Assembly (NCBI GenBank): GCA_020746105.1
Contig: CM036657.1
Coordinates: forward strand, 7,122,644 to 7,186,643
Source of the DNA: Trogon surrucura
Taxonomy: Eukaryota > Chordata > Aves > Trogoniformes > Trogonidae
Length of the DNA: 64,000 nucleotides
Reading direction: 5' to 3'
Shown: piece after piece, positions 33,811 to 43,799 of the stretch
Numbering within the stretch: the first letter of the stretch is position 1
Layout: every line of letters begins with the position of its first letter
Notes under the pieces: generated by a model
Told to the model about the DNA's origin: nothing
The model's input: only the letters and a program-made list of their open reading frames with translations
The model's database searches: none
Program-made: the position numbers and the translations under genes

Positions 33811-34262
33811 TGTACTGGGTTCAGCTAGGATAGGGTTCATTTTCTCTAAGGGATGGGTTAGCTGGGGTAGCTGAACCAAACTAGCCACTGGCCAAGGGGA
33901 TATTCGATACCAACATGATGTCATGCTCGGGGTATATAGAGGGAGCTGGTCAGGGCAGGGGTCTCTCTCTCTCTTTCCGTCTCTCTCGTCTGAGAGCTCG
34001 CGTCGCTGGGTTGCGAGTGGTGAGATGTCTGTGTTACATGTTACTCGCATTATATCCGGTTAAACATTACTGTTATTTCACTGTTATTGTTATCATTTAT
34101 GTTCACCATTAAAACAAACTGTTTTTATCTCAACCCCACGAGGCTCTGCCTGTGGCTCCTTCTGGGCTCTCCTCCTCACTCCCGGTAGAGGGGAGGCGAG
34201 TGAGGGAGTGACCACGTGGTTCTTTGTCTTTCCCTGCCGGTCACTCGGCTTGAACCACGACA
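33811..34262 (+). mobile_element. 3' LTR of ERVL (family F)
   Basis: 452 bp, TGTACTGGGTTCAGC to CCACGACA, followed by the ATACC duplication at 34263-34267. Confidence 0.92.
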
Positions 34263-34267
34263 ATACC

Positions 34268-36035
34268 CTTGGACAATTTCTCATCTGGGGCTCAGAGTCC
34301 TATTGGCCTTTTCATGCACCTCTCAGAAGCGATTGCCTATTGATCTCAAATGGTAGAAGTGGCTATGATGGTCTCATGGACACTGTTTAGGTCTCTGTTG
34401 CTACAGTGTCTCCTCAAAAAGGGGAATGTGTGTCCCCCAACTTGAAATTTCAAAACATTGCTGAAGATTTTACCTTTAAGTCAAGAAAATACATCTTTCT
34501 TTCTTTCTTTGTACAGGAATGCAATTTACCTGGAATCCTATTAGGAGAATAAAATACAGTCCAAATTGCACAAGAATAATCTCTTCCCTGGTCTTTCTAA
34601 GAGAAAGGTTATATCAGTATAAGGTGCAACAAGAGATCAGGGAAGATTTTGAAATTTGTACAACATTGTAGAGCCACAGATGAACCTCTCTGAACACTAG
34701 CTGATCACAGAGGGAGTGAGTGCGGAGAACAGATTTTGTGAAATGTCAGCTGATAATAATGCAGTGTGGTGTACCAGGGAGCACTGAGAAAGAGGTAAAA
34801 ACCTACCGACTTGGGGTAACACAGATTCAGTTGTGCAAAATTCATCAATAATAAATAAGTTAAAACCTTGAACAGGCTTGATTTTAAACTCCTTTGCAAA
34901 TAATATATGGCAGAGCTACTCAGACTACAGGGTTTTGGTCCAGATCCATGTGTTTTGTGGGGGGAGTAAACTTCTTATTGTTCTCTTAAGAAGCAACAGT
35001 GATGTGGTGCCTTGGCTCTGCACCACTGAGGTGTATGGAAGAGTTGGCATGAGCTAACATGAAATGCTTCATTCTGAGTGATATTTGAAACCCTCTGATT
35101 GGAAAAGCCATTTGAACATCTCCAACTATGAAACCTCAATGGTTATTTTTCGCCTATTTCCTCAAAGTGCTCTATTGCGAACAGATGTAACAAGACAATA
35201 TTAAGAGTCAATGCTTAGCTCTTGTAGGTATGAATTATCTGAAGTGTGGTCATTCAAGCTTATTTTTCTAAGGTCATTCAAATAGGTGGCAATAAAATCT
35301 CATCTTCAAATTTAACTACACTTCTATCCTTCTAACCTGCAACAACTTCTTAAAAAATCAAGAAGAATTGATCTACAAAAAAATGACACCCTGATTTAGA
35401 ACACTCAAAATGTAACAGTCTGAGCTCTGATTTTTACAAGTGTTAAATGTATATGATGTTCAGATGAAATCAAGAGGAACAAGAGGCTGTTGTTTAGCCA
35501 CAGTTTCACACCTTCATCTCTAGTGAGTGCTCACTTTATTTGTCTAGTCTACACTGATCTTGAAGGACAGCTGCTGTTCTCTGACAGCTCTTTGGAGTAG
35601 AAAGCAACACATGTTTTAGTCTTCACCCTGCACTGGCCAGAGGAATCAAACTTGTCTTCAAGGTGTAATGACCCAAGAACACCCTGCAAGGCAGCTGTGC
35701 TGCCACAAATGTCTGTGTGACCAACCTTCCGCTGAAACTTAAAATGCCTCTTCACTTACAGCATTGGCTCAGTGCGTACATCTGGAAGAGTTACCCCATC
35801 TCAGGTGAGGCAAAGGTGATCATCTATGCAGTCATTTACCACGTATCCCTGTTCTGAAGGCATAGGTAGCTCTGTAGCTCCCAACTCCTGGTACATGTAA
35901 CACACATAAGGCAGAATTCAACTGACCCGCTTTAGGTTCCTACTGCAGATCAGATGATTTATGTCTCAGAAGTGCTATTTCTTTCCAACACGTTTTTTGG
36001 GAGTCTAGATAACTGTCTCAGATGTAGGGATCTAT
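34268..36035. other. Unassigned intergenic stretch
   Basis: No gene, CR1 or LTR recognised on either strand in about 1.8 kb. Confidence 0.55.
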
Positions 36036-36131
36036 CATAGAATCATAGAATCATAGAATCATAGTATGTTAGGGATTGGAATGGACCTCGAAAGATCATC
36101 AAGTCCAATCCCCCTGCCAGAGCAGGAACGC

Positions 36132-37880
36132 CTAGATAATGCTACATAGGAACATGTCCAGGCAGGTCTTGAATGTCTCCAGAGAAGGAGACTCCACAAC
36201 CTCCCTGGGCAGCCTGTTCCAGTGTTCCGTCACCCTCACTGAGAAGTTTCTTCTCGAGTTTAAGCGAAACCTCTTATGTTCCAGTTTCAGCCCATTACCC
36301 CTTGTCCTATCATTGGTTGTCACCAAGAAGAGCCTGGCTCCATCCTCGTGACACTCACCCTTTAAATATTTGTAAACATTAATGAGGTCACCCCTCAGTC
36401 TCCTCTTCTCCAAACTAAAGAACCCCAGCTCCCTCAGCCTTTTCTCATAAGGGAGATGCTCCACTCCCTTAATCATCCTAGTTGCCCTGTGCTGGACTCT
36501 CTCCAGCAGTTCCCTGTCTTTCTTGAACTGAGGGGCCCAGAACTGGACACAGTATTCCAGATGGGGTCTCACCAGGGCAGAGTAGAGGGGAAGGAGAACC
36601 TCTCTCGACCTACTAACCACCCCCCTTCTAATACACCCCAGGATGCCATTGGCCTTCCTGGCCACAAGGGCACACTGCTGGCTCATGGTCATCCTGCTGT
36701 CCACCAAGACTCCCAGGTCCCTTTCCCCTACACTGCTCTCTAATAAGTCATTCCCCAACTTATATTGGAACCTGGGGTTGTTCCTGTCCAGATGCAAGAC
36801 TCTACACTTACCCTTGTTATATTTCATTAAATTTTTCCCCGCCCAACCCTCCAGCCTGTCCAGGTCTCGCTGAATGGCAGCACAGCCTTCTGGTGTGTCA
36901 GTCATTCCTCCCAGCTTGATGTCATCAGCAAACTTGCTGATAGTACTCTCTAGTCCCTCATCCAAGTCATCGATGAATATATTGAATAATACTGGTCCCA
37001 GTACCGACCCTTGAGGCACTCCACTGGATACAGGCCTCCAACGAGACTCCGCCCCATTGACCACGACTCTTTGGCTTCTTCCCCGTAGCCAGTTCACAGT
37101 CCACCTCACTACCCGAGAGTCTAGACAACACTTCCTCAGTTTAGCAGCAAGGATGCTGTGGGAGACTGTGTCAAATGCTTTACTGAAGTCAAGGTAGACC
37201 ACATCCACCGCTCTGCCATCATCTATCCACCTTGTTATATCCTCGTAAAAGGCTATGAGGTTAGTCAAGCACGACTTCCCCTTGGTGAAGCCATGTTGAC
37301 TGTCTCTAATGACCCTCTTATCCTTGATATGCCTTGAGATGGCACCAAGGATAAGTCGTTCCATCACTTTCCCAGGGATGGAGGTGAGGCTGACCGGTCT
37401 ATAGTTTCCCGGGTCCTCCTTCTTGCCCTTTTTGAAGACTGGAGTGACACTTGCTTCCCTCCAGTCCTCAGGCACCTCTCCCGTCTCCCAAGACTTGGCA
37501 AAGATGATGGAGAGTGGTCTAGCAATGACATCAGCCAGCTCCCTCAGCACCCGTGGATGCATCCCGTCTGGACCCATGGATTTATGGATGTCCAGATTGC
37601 TTAATTGGTCCCTAACCCAGTCCTCATCGACTAAAGCAAACTCCTCCACTGCCCTGACTTCCTCTGGGGCCTCAGGGGAACGGGGTTCCTCAGGACAGCC
37701 TCTGGCAGAGTAGACAGAGACAAAGAAGGCATTCAGTAACTCTGCCTTCTCTGTATCATCTGTCACCAAGGCACCCACCTCATTCATCAGTGGGTCTACA
37801 TTGCCTCTGGTGTTAGTTTTATCTGCCACGTATTTGAAAAAGCTCTTCCTGTTGTCCTTGACCCCTCTCGCCAGGTTCAA
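36132..37880 (-). CDS. CR1 ORF2, reverse transcriptase portion (open)
   Basis: 582 uninterrupted codons from the RT linker to the natural ORF2 stop. They include [63 protein letters not shown], the catalytic FADD and the C-terminal [16 protein letters not shown]. The RT portion itself is intact, unlike other copies here. The endonuclease lies on the far side of two insertions (46154-47167), so no complete protein can be made from this locus. The ATG at 37880 is internal to ORF2. Confidence 0.88.
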   Translation of the reverse strand: MNLARGVKDNRKSFFKYVADKTNTRGNVDPLMNEVGALVTDDTEKAELLNAFFVSVYSARGCPEEPRSPEAPEEVRAVEEFALVDEDWVRDQLSNLDIHKSMGPDGMHPRVLRELADVIARPLSIIFAKSWETGEVPEDWREASVTPVFKKGKKEDPGNYRPVSLTSIPGKVMERLILGAISRHIKDKRVIRDSQHGFTKGKSCLTNLIAFYEDITRWIDDGRAVDVVYLDFSKAFDTVSHSILAAKLRKCCLDSRVVRWTVNWLRGRSQRVVVNGAESRWRPVSSGVPQGSVLGPVLFNIFIDDLDEGLESTISKFADDIKLGGMTDTPEGCAAIQRDLDRLEGWAGKNLMKYNKGKCRVLHLDRNNPRFQYKLGNDLLESSVGERDLGVLVDSRMTMSQQCALVARKANGILGCIRRGVVSRSREVLLPLYSALVRPHLEYCVQFWAPQFKKDRELLERVQHRATRMIKGVEHLPYEKRLRELGFFSLEKRRLRGDLINVYKYLKGECHEDGARLFLVTTNDRTRGNGLKLEHKRFRLNSRRNFSVRVTEHWNRLPREVVESPSLETFKTCLDMFLCSII

Positions 37881-37990
37881 TTCAAGGGAGGCCTTTGCTT
37901 TCCTAGTTACCTCCCTACATCCTCGGACAACAGCCTTATATTCTTCCCAAGTGGCCAGCCCTGCCTTCCAAGATCTGTAAATTCTCCTCT

Positions 37991-38393
37991 TGTGTAGAGG
38001 AATTTCTTCTGGAGCAGAGGCGTGGTATTACTTTAAGGACGTGGACAACCCAGTTTAGGCCTAAACAGAGGCTCTGTCCTTGAAGCTGCCTTGGAACACA
38101 GGGAGGAGGAGGTTTTATCTGTTTTGTGAGAGCTTTGCGAGATGCTTGGGGGGAGGTGCTGGTCCCGGGGGCAGAAGGGGGGGCGAGAGCCGCTTGCATA
38201 GTGGAATGGCACTACTCAATAAAATGCTGGTGCGTGTAAACCTGTAACTGACCAACTTTGGGAAGGGGCAGGCGCGGGGACACTGCTGAACTGTATATCT
38301 TGAGCTGTCCGGAGCAATAAAGGGTAACTACTTGTAGCCATATCAGTGGGATTTGTCATTGTCTTGACCGGCTCTCCGACGGGACCCTCTTCA
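37991..38393 (+). mobile_element. Solo LTR-A inside CR1
   Basis: 403 bp, TGTAGAGGAATTTC to CCCTCTTCA, with CTCT at 37987-37990 and 38394-38397 as a short duplication. CR1 sequence is continuous across it when compared with the copy at 22152. Confidence 0.9.
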
Positions 38394-38437
38394 CTCTTGC
38401 ACTTGAGCTTACCCAGCAGATCCCTGTTTAGCCACGC
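38394..38437 (-). mobile_element. CR1 segment between two insertions
   Basis: A 44-bp piece of CR1 ORF2 (reverse of the LLGKLK region) trapped between LTR-A and ERV-B. Its right end CCACGC (38432-38437) is the ERV-B target duplication. Confidence 0.85.
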
Positions 38438-38582
38438 TGTGATATTTTGGCTTGAGGGTTTCAGACTTGCTGAACGCAGGTGTTCGCTTATCTGTTGTGC
38501 AGACCCTAAGAACGGAGGAAAACAACCCACTCTTCATGCTGAATGCCACCCCGGGGAGGGGGGCAGGGGGTGTGAAAGATAG

Positions 38583-38590
38583 TATATAAG
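38583..38590 (+). promoter_or_regulatory. TATA box of ERV-B
   Basis: TATATAAG in U3, with the expected start of transcription about 25-30 bp downstream. The matching site in the 3' LTR is at 45744-45751. It is also present in the solo LTR as the reverse complement. Confidence 0.7.
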
Positions 38591-38693
38591 GAGCATAGAG
38601 GGTATGCGTCGTTGGGAGGAGAAGACCCCAGAAGAGGAAGAGGCGGTCGACGGGCTGTGCTCCTTCTCCTTCACCCAAGACAGGGACGCCTTC

Positions 38694-38702
38694 TTGGTAA
38701 GA
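38694..38702 (+). promoter_or_regulatory. Candidate splice donor within R
   Basis: TTG|GTAAGA, with GT at 38697-38698, close to the vertebrate donor consensus and about 85 nt after the inferred transcription start. It is before the polyadenylation signal, so it would lie in R, as the major donor of foamy viruses does. It is a prediction from sequence and pairs with the acceptor at 43790. Confidence 0.5.
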
Positions 38703-38867
38703 ATTGCGCTTCCACCTTTTGGTGTGTAATACCCGGGATAGTATTTTGCTAGCATTAGTATCGTATATTAGCGCTATTGCAGAGAGTGAATTTATCAACG
38801 GCAACTCTGAACCTTGTATCTGTCGCTTCAATAAATTACCTATTGTTAGTTACCTTGCAAATTGTCT

Positions 38868-38963
38868 CAGTGCAAGTCCTTAAACGGGGCTCTGAAAATT
38901 CAGTGCAAGCCCTTAGTGGGGCTCTGAAAACTCAGTGCAAGTCCCTAACGGGGCTCTGAAACA
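38868..38963 (+). repeat. Three tandem ~32-bp repeats in U5
   Basis: Units start CAGTGCAAG at 38868, 38901 and 38933 and each ends near GGGGCTCTGAAA. The 3' LTR has the same three units (46029-46124). The solo LTR at 8065-8808 has two. Confidence 0.9.
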
Positions 38964-39025
38964 AGCAAGTGCTTAGCTGGGGTACGTGCCTCTCACAGCC
39001 ACATACCTTTCACGCGACAGTAAAT

Positions 39026-39042
39026 TGGCGCAGCGAGCAGGG
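39026..39042 (+). promoter_or_regulatory. Possible primer-binding site of ERV-B
   Basis: TGGCGCAGCGAGCAGGG starts six bases after the 5' LTR and has the TGG that matches a tRNA CCA end. I could not assign the tRNA, and the six-base spacing is longer than usual. Confidence 0.4.
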
Positions 39043-39047
39043 TTGCC

Positions 39048-40607
39048 ATGGATAAACTCCTGCAAAAATATAAGTGTGCACCATCTGAAGCTGGAATAGA
39101 ATGGGCCCAGAAATATTGGAAGGATGAGAACAAAGTAGTAGAGCGAATAGAACAATGTAGGAGTGAGCAAAAAGTTAAAGAAGGTAAAGGTAAAGGTGTT
39201 ATTTGTGCAATATTGGGGGCATGTTTATCTTGTGCTCAAAAGGAGATCAGAGAGTCCCCTCCACCTGAGAAAATTGCAGATGTGGAATATGCCACCATAA
39301 AATCAGAAAATGAAGTGTTAAAAAATTCACTGGCTTTCGAAAGGAAAAGTCAGGAGAAAATGGAAACTCAAATAGAGAAGCTTGAGAGTGAAAAACGAGA
39401 CCTTAAAATGCAATTGGATGCAGCCGCGATGCGAGAAAAACGGTTACAGGAAAAATTAGATCTTATCTTAAACCAAATGCCTTCTGTAGAGTCGGCTAAA
39501 CAAATCTGTAAATTGGTACACAATACAGATCCTGAATCGTGGGATGGAGGCGTTGGGTGCGATAACGACACTGAGGAGCTGGTGGAAAATTTTGACTGTG
39601 ATCCTGTCTCTGTCCAACCATCAATTAAACCTGAGGTCGTGAACGAAGGCAATGACAATGTTCACACTATTGTACGAACCACGGCATATTCTCTAACTGA
39701 ACTTACTAAATTGCAGCAAAAGTATTCCAAACGCTCGGGGGAGTCTGAGACAGAGTATGTGTGGCGAGTCTCCCTTACGAGGGGGGATCGAGTTCTGCTA
39801 AGTGAGGAAGAATCAGGAGGTTATTGGGGTCCTGGAGTATTTTTAACCACTGTACCAGGTGAGGATCATGTTTATACCTTGACTGCAAGAGCTGCTAATT
39901 GGGCTGGTGGCATAGATCCTCAGGAGAGAGGAGATCCCATTGTTATTACAACCCCAGGGTTTAATGATTTAGCCACGTCTGTACAGAAAGCAGCCTGCAT
40001 ACAAGCAATGTATGAGAGGGACTTGCTGAGGACATCCCCGATGACAGCCCCTATTGACCCAGTAAGGTTATCTCCTCTTATCCGTGGCTTCCCAGATTGC
40101 TTAAAAACATTTGTAGCTACTGTCCAGGAGCGCATACAAAATACCCGAGCTATGAATGCTGCGGCGGCTGCTGCAGTTCCCCCACGGGTTCGGGCACATG
40201 TAACAACTTGGAATGAGTTTGTACAGGAGTTAGTGAATTACGGGCGCCGTATGGGTTGGGTCGGACTGACTACAGGGAAACCACCCGAAAACCTGAAAAG
40301 AGTTCGCCAGGTCCACACAGTAAAACCTAAGCCACAAGTCAAATCACAGTTCGATAGCGAGCGTAATGATCTTTGGCGTAAAGCCTTGGCTCTGGGAATA
40401 CCGCGGCAAAAACTACACAGCATTCCCACCGCCGACCTCCAAATTCTGGTGCAACTACTAAGTAAGAAAAATAACCCGCAAGGGAAGGGTCAATCGGCAG
40501 TGAATAAATCAGTCTCTGATAAGCCCGTGCCTTCAGCCCCATCAGAGGATTTAATTAACCTAGCAGACAATTTGACAAAAAACGTGCAGTTCCGGGGAGG
40601 GCAGTGA
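39048..40607 (+). CDS. gag: ERV-B Gag with coiled coil, intact
   Basis: 519 codons, no interruption. The ATG at 39048 has a good context (GCCATGG) and is the first in the transcript after the leader. Residues about 1-45 form a polar helical start (MDKLLQKYKC, EWAQKYWKDE). Residues 50-64 are a short Cys-rich hydrophobic patch (GVICAILGACLSC). Residues about 82-143 form a strong coiled coil rich in E, K, L and M. Residues about 330-420 look like a capsid region (LSPLIRGFPDCLKTFVATVQ, TWNEFVQELVNYGRRMGW). No CCHC zinc knuckle is present. The layout (about 500 residues, coiled coil, LTR-flanked) recalls galliform ENS-1/ERNI protein. I cannot confirm homology. The natural end overlaps pro, and expression of pol would use the frameshift site at 40577. 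Confidence 0.9.
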   Translation: MDKLLQKYKCAPSEAGIEWAQKYWKDENKVVERIEQCRSEQKVKEGKGKGVICAILGACLSCAQKEIRESPPPEKIADVEYATIKSENEVLKNSLAFERKSQEKMETQIEKLESEKRDLKMQLDAAAMREKRLQEKLDLILNQMPSVESAKQICKLVHNTDPESWDGGVGCDNDTEELVENFDCDPVSVQPSIKPEVVNEGNDNVHTIVRTTAYSLTELTKLQQKYSKRSGESETEYVWRVSLTRGDRVLLSEEESGGYWGPGVFLTTVPGEDHVYTLTARAANWAGGIDPQERGDPIVITTPGFNDLATSVQKAACIQAMYERDLLRTSPMTAPIDPVRLSPLIRGFPDCLKTFVATVQERIQNTRAMNAAAAAAVPPRVRAHVTTWNEFVQELVNYGRRMGWVGLTTGKPPENLKRVRQVHTVKPKPQVKSQFDSERNDLWRKALALGIPRQKLHSIPTADLQILVQLLSKKNNPQGKGQSAVNKSVSDKPVPSAPSEDLINLADNLTKNVQFRGGQ

Positions 40608-40621
40608 GCCACCCTGCTCGG
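40577..40621 (+). promoter_or_regulatory. -1 ribosomal frameshift signal, gag to pro
   Basis: The heptamer A AAA AAC at 40577-40583 is in the correct gag phase. An 8-nt spacer (40584-40591) leads to a stem: 40592-40601 pairs with 40612-40621 with nine pairs and one G-G mismatch, around a 10-nt loop. Gag ends 24 nt after the heptamer, and the -1 frame is open into protease. These are the standard parts of betaretroviral-type frameshift sites. Confidence 0.85.
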
Positions 40622-41158
40622 AGGATATTAGCTGTACAATGGCTCCTTAACAAACGTTACGAACCTATCATTGCTGCTCCAACAGGGCCAAAGAAAGTTT
40701 ATACAAATTTCCTTATTGATACGGGTGCTCAAATATCAGTAATCTCTAAAGAGACTGCAGAATTCTTTAACATAAAACCTAGTCGCCGTAAGATAAAATT
40801 TACAGGAATTGATGGAGTTATAAAGGAATGCCCTACTGCTAAAATTGTCTTGTGGCTCCCAGGGGAAAAGAAATTAACTCGTGCTGAGGTTTTAGTCGGT
40901 GCTGCAAACACTAATATTCTGGGATTTGATTTACTGTATGGTAGAGTATGGAAGTTACCCGATGGGACAGTCTGGAGTTTTGCCGAACGAGGTAACGGAG
41001 ACAGCGAACCGCTTGAGGGGGATGAGCCTAAAACAATAAACTTACTAGAGACGTCTATATCTCTGCCTCCATCAAAGATAACAAACATAAAGCAGTACCC
41101 CCCGCCAGCAGCTGCACAATCGGGTATTGACGGGGTGGTAGAAGATTTAGAAACCTGA
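40584..41158 (+). CDS. pro: ERV-B protease, in the -1 frame
   Basis: This frame has no start of its own; the first possible codon is a GTG at 40604, and the frameshift upstream makes a Gag-Pro product. The aspartic protease active site is LIDTGAQISVISKE (near 40711-40752) and the flap region is FTGIDGVIKE. GFDLLYGRVWKLPDG precedes the link to RT. A TGA at 41156-41158, after VVEDLET, ends the frame just before the RT N terminus. The stop is a break relative to related pol genes, where this linker reads through. Confidence 0.8.
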
Positions 41159-41306
41159 GGCATTATTACCCGTACACATTCCCCGTACAATTCCCCTGTC
41201 TGGCCAGTAAAAAAAGCCAAACGGACAGTGGAGGCTTACTATTGATTACAGACAATTAAATGCTAATACTGCACCTTTAACTGCAGCTGTACCAAACATT
41301 GCAGAA
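41159..41306 (+). pseudogene. pol: ERV-B reverse transcriptase N terminus, frame broken
   Basis: SPYNSPVWPVKK near 41175-41215 is the start of the fingers domain. The frame shifts near 41215-41225 and then continues into the frame of 41307. Together with the TGA at 41156 this separates protease from RT. Confidence 0.75.
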
Positions 41307-42689
41307 TTGGTTACTCAAATACAGGGAGCTTCTCACCCATGGATGGCAACCTTAGATATTAAGGATATGTTTTTCATGGTTCCTTTACAGGAACATGACA
41401 AAGCTCAATTTGCTTTCACTTGGAAAGGGATACAATATACCTTTAACAGACTGCCTCAAGGATACAAACACTCCCCTACTATCGCTCATAATGCTTTAGC
41501 CAAAGTCGTAGCAGAAATCCCCAGTCCACCAGGTGTTACAATATATCAATACATTGATGATATATTGATAGGGGGAGAGGAAAAGGAGGGAGTCAGACAT
41601 GCTATGGAAGCTGTGCGACAAAAACTTATAGCTTTAGGATTAGACATTCCCCCGTCCAAGTGTCAGGGACCCGCACAAGAGGTTAAATTCCTAGGGGTTT
41701 GGTGGATCAAAGGTGCTGCTTCTATTCCCCCGGATACACTGGAACAAATCGAGCAGGGACAAAATCCATCTAGCACAAAGGAGCTACAGCAAATTCTGGG
41801 AACGTTAAGCTATTGGCGTAAACATATTCCTGGGTTTTCTCTTATTGCACGTCCCTTATATAATCTGCTCAAAAAAGGGAAATCATGGGAATGGACTAAA
41901 CAGCATCAAGAGGCATTAGAACTATTGACTAAAGAACTCAGGTTATTCCAACAACTAGGTCCATTACACCCTACTGACCCTATCCATATAGAATGGGGAT
42001 TTAGTGAACACGGTTCCCATTGTAATCTCTGGCAAAAAGGACCCGAGGGACCAGAGAGACCACTGGAATTTAGCTCTCATTCTTTTACTGACACTGAAAC
42101 TAGATATTCAGATCTTGAAAAGGGTTTACTGTCCCTAGTGCGAGCAGTGAAGCGAGCGGAACAGATAAGGAAAGGACAGAGTGTGATCGTGAAGGGACCT
42201 TTTCGTCTCTTAGACGTAGTCCGCAAGGGTACTACGCCACCCGCAGGCATTGCCCAGAAACCCACCGTCCGCAAATGGTACGCTTACTTGGAGGGTATTA
42301 ATGACATCATGCCCATCACTGAAGGTAATATTAAAGTGTCTAAATTACAAAAGGATGTAGACAGCACCCTATTATTCCAAACTCCACCAAGCAAACCGTC
42401 ACCGATTCAGGAAGCGTCTCCTCTAAAGGAAGACAGTGACCTTAAAGGGGTATGGTTCACTGATGCATCATCCTATAGGCAAAACAACAAGTGGAAATAT
42501 AAAGCCGTAGCTTTAGAAGTAGCCACAGGGAAGAAATTAGATGAAACAGGTGAGGGAAGTGCACAAGTGGGAGAACTTAGAGCTGTCTTACTTGCTGCAC
42601 ATCATGGTGCTAGCCATATCTACACTGATTCATATGCTGTTTTCAAAGGGGCTACAGAATGGATAGGTCACTGGGCAGCCAACAACTGA
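41307..42689 (+). pseudogene. pol: ERV-B reverse transcriptase and start of RNase H
   Basis: 460 open codons. RT motifs are DIKDMFFMVPL (near residue 20), FAFTWKGIQYTFNRLPQG and the catalytic QYIDDILIGG (YIDD residues 82-85), followed by FLGVWW and GTLSYWRKHIPGF. RNase H starts near residue 375 with FTDASS, then GELRAVLLAAHHG and IYTDSYAV, giving the expected acidic residues. A TGA at 42687-42689 ends it at WAANN, and the same frame continues into integrase. The RT family resembles the ERVL at 29644 by these blocks. Confidence 0.85.
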
Positions 42690-43736
42690 CAGGTAAACAG
42701 AGTTCCAGTCTGGCAGACAGACAGCTGGAAGCAATTGCTGGAAATAGGAAAGCAAAGAATGCTACATATCGGATGGGTTAAAGGACATGATCGATCAACT
42801 TCTATTTCTGTTCAGTTTAACCAACAGGTTGACAGTCTTACACGACTACGAAAAATTGATGTCGTGAATAATGACCACGAATGGGAACGCTTACTCGAAT
42901 GGTTACATGTTAAACGAGGCCACACCGGACGAGCCGACTTATACCGAGAAGGCATAGCACGGGGCTGGCCTGTATCAGTGAAACTGTGTGAACAAGTAGT
43001 AACTGCATGTTCACAGTGTCGTTTGCGACTTACTAAAGACCATCCGAGTAAGGCGCCTCCTCTGCATATTCGAGACAAAAAGACATTATGGCACACTTGG
43101 CAAATTGACTATATAGGCCCATTGCGATCTTCAGGAGGTAAAAAATACATATTAGTAGGTGTGGAAATTGTTTCAGGAATCATCATGGCAACAGCCATTA
43201 CTGCCGCTACTGGAGAAAATACAGTTCAAAGTTTAAAGGAGTGGTTTAGTACACTTCCCCTACCAGAGGAAATTCAAAGTGATAATGGATCACATTTTAC
43301 AGCTACAGTGGTTCAAGACTGGGCAAAGGAGGAAGGAATCCAGTGGGTGTTTCATACTCCGTATTACCCCCAAGCAAATGGTATTGTTGAAAGAACAAAT
43401 GGGTTAATCAAGAGATTCACTAAAACTCGTGAGCCTAGATGGCATCTACGATTACCCAATGCTGTCTATCAGTTAAATAATAGATGGAGCGGGGATGGTT
43501 GTCCAAAAATGAAAGCTTTTTGTGCTTCTACCGTAGCTCCAGCACCAAAGTCGGATCCAAAGCCGGGAGAATACCATACTGGCTTTAATGTAGGTCAGCC
43601 TGTGCTGGTTAAAATGCTGCAAATTGGAACAGTGGCAATGGTGCTGACCGCCCCAAAGAATCTTTATGCTTGGGAAGCAAAAGACAGTTCTGGAAAGGTC
43701 CATCGAATCAGCACTAGATGGATAATACCTACCTAA
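42690..43736 (+). pseudogene. pol: ERV-B RNase H end and integrase
   Basis: The frame continues after the TGA. Numbering residues from the ATG at 42735: GWVKGHD closes RNase H. A zinc-binding H-H-C-C set follows (H58, H63, C92, C95). The catalytic core is D125 (IDYIGPL), D183 (SDNGSHF) and E219 (GIVERTNGLIKR), with exactly 35 residues between the last two (DD35E). The C-terminal domain ends KVHRISTRWIIPT at the TAA 43734-43736. The domain itself is complete in this copy. Its start inside a polyprotein means that the upstream stops prevent normal production. Confidence 0.88.
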
Positions 43737-43768
43737 TCTAACATTTGTCGGTCATATGACCGAGCATG

Positions 43769-43791
43769 TTTTCCTTTTTTTTATTTTACAG
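43769..43791 (+). promoter_or_regulatory. Splice acceptor for env mRNA
   Basis: A pyrimidine run (TTTTCCTTTTTTTTATTTTACAG) ends in AG at 43790-43791, a textbook acceptor just downstream of pol. The new exon would start at 43792, eight bases before the next ATG at 43800. Confidence 0.8.
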
Positions 43792-43799
43792 GAACCCCG

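Larger units (their letters stand above)
27153..34262 (+). mobile_element. ERVL (class III) provirus with both LTRs
   Basis: A 7.1-kb provirus consisting of 5' LTR, primer-binding site, leader, gag, protease-RT, RNase H-integrase, polypurine tract and 3' LTR. It has no env. Exact ATACC duplications flank it. About 16 differences in 450 bp separate the LTRs by eye (roughly 3.5%), so it is moderately old. Two solo LTRs have inserted (29048-29411 in gag, 31120-31663 in RNase H), and several stops and one frame change add to the damage. The pol motifs and absence of env fit avian ERVL. Confidence 0.92.
38438..39019 (+). mobile_element. 5' LTR of ERV-B (family B), U3 deletion
   Basis: 582 bp, TGTGATATTTTGGC to TTTCACGCGACA. 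TATATAAG at 38583-38590 is the TATA box and AATAAA at 38830-38835 the polyadenylation signal, giving R roughly 38610-38855. Three tandem units of about 32 bp (CAGTGCAAGTCC...) occupy U5 at 38868-38963. Compared with the 3' LTR it lacks 211 bp of U3. Confidence 0.92.

Noticed and set aside
36456..36873. Open frames antisense to CR1 ORF2 (also at 24241, 10215, 15676)
   Set aside because: They recur wherever CR1 ORF2 occurs because the reverse frame is free of stops; the true coding strand has the RT motifs.
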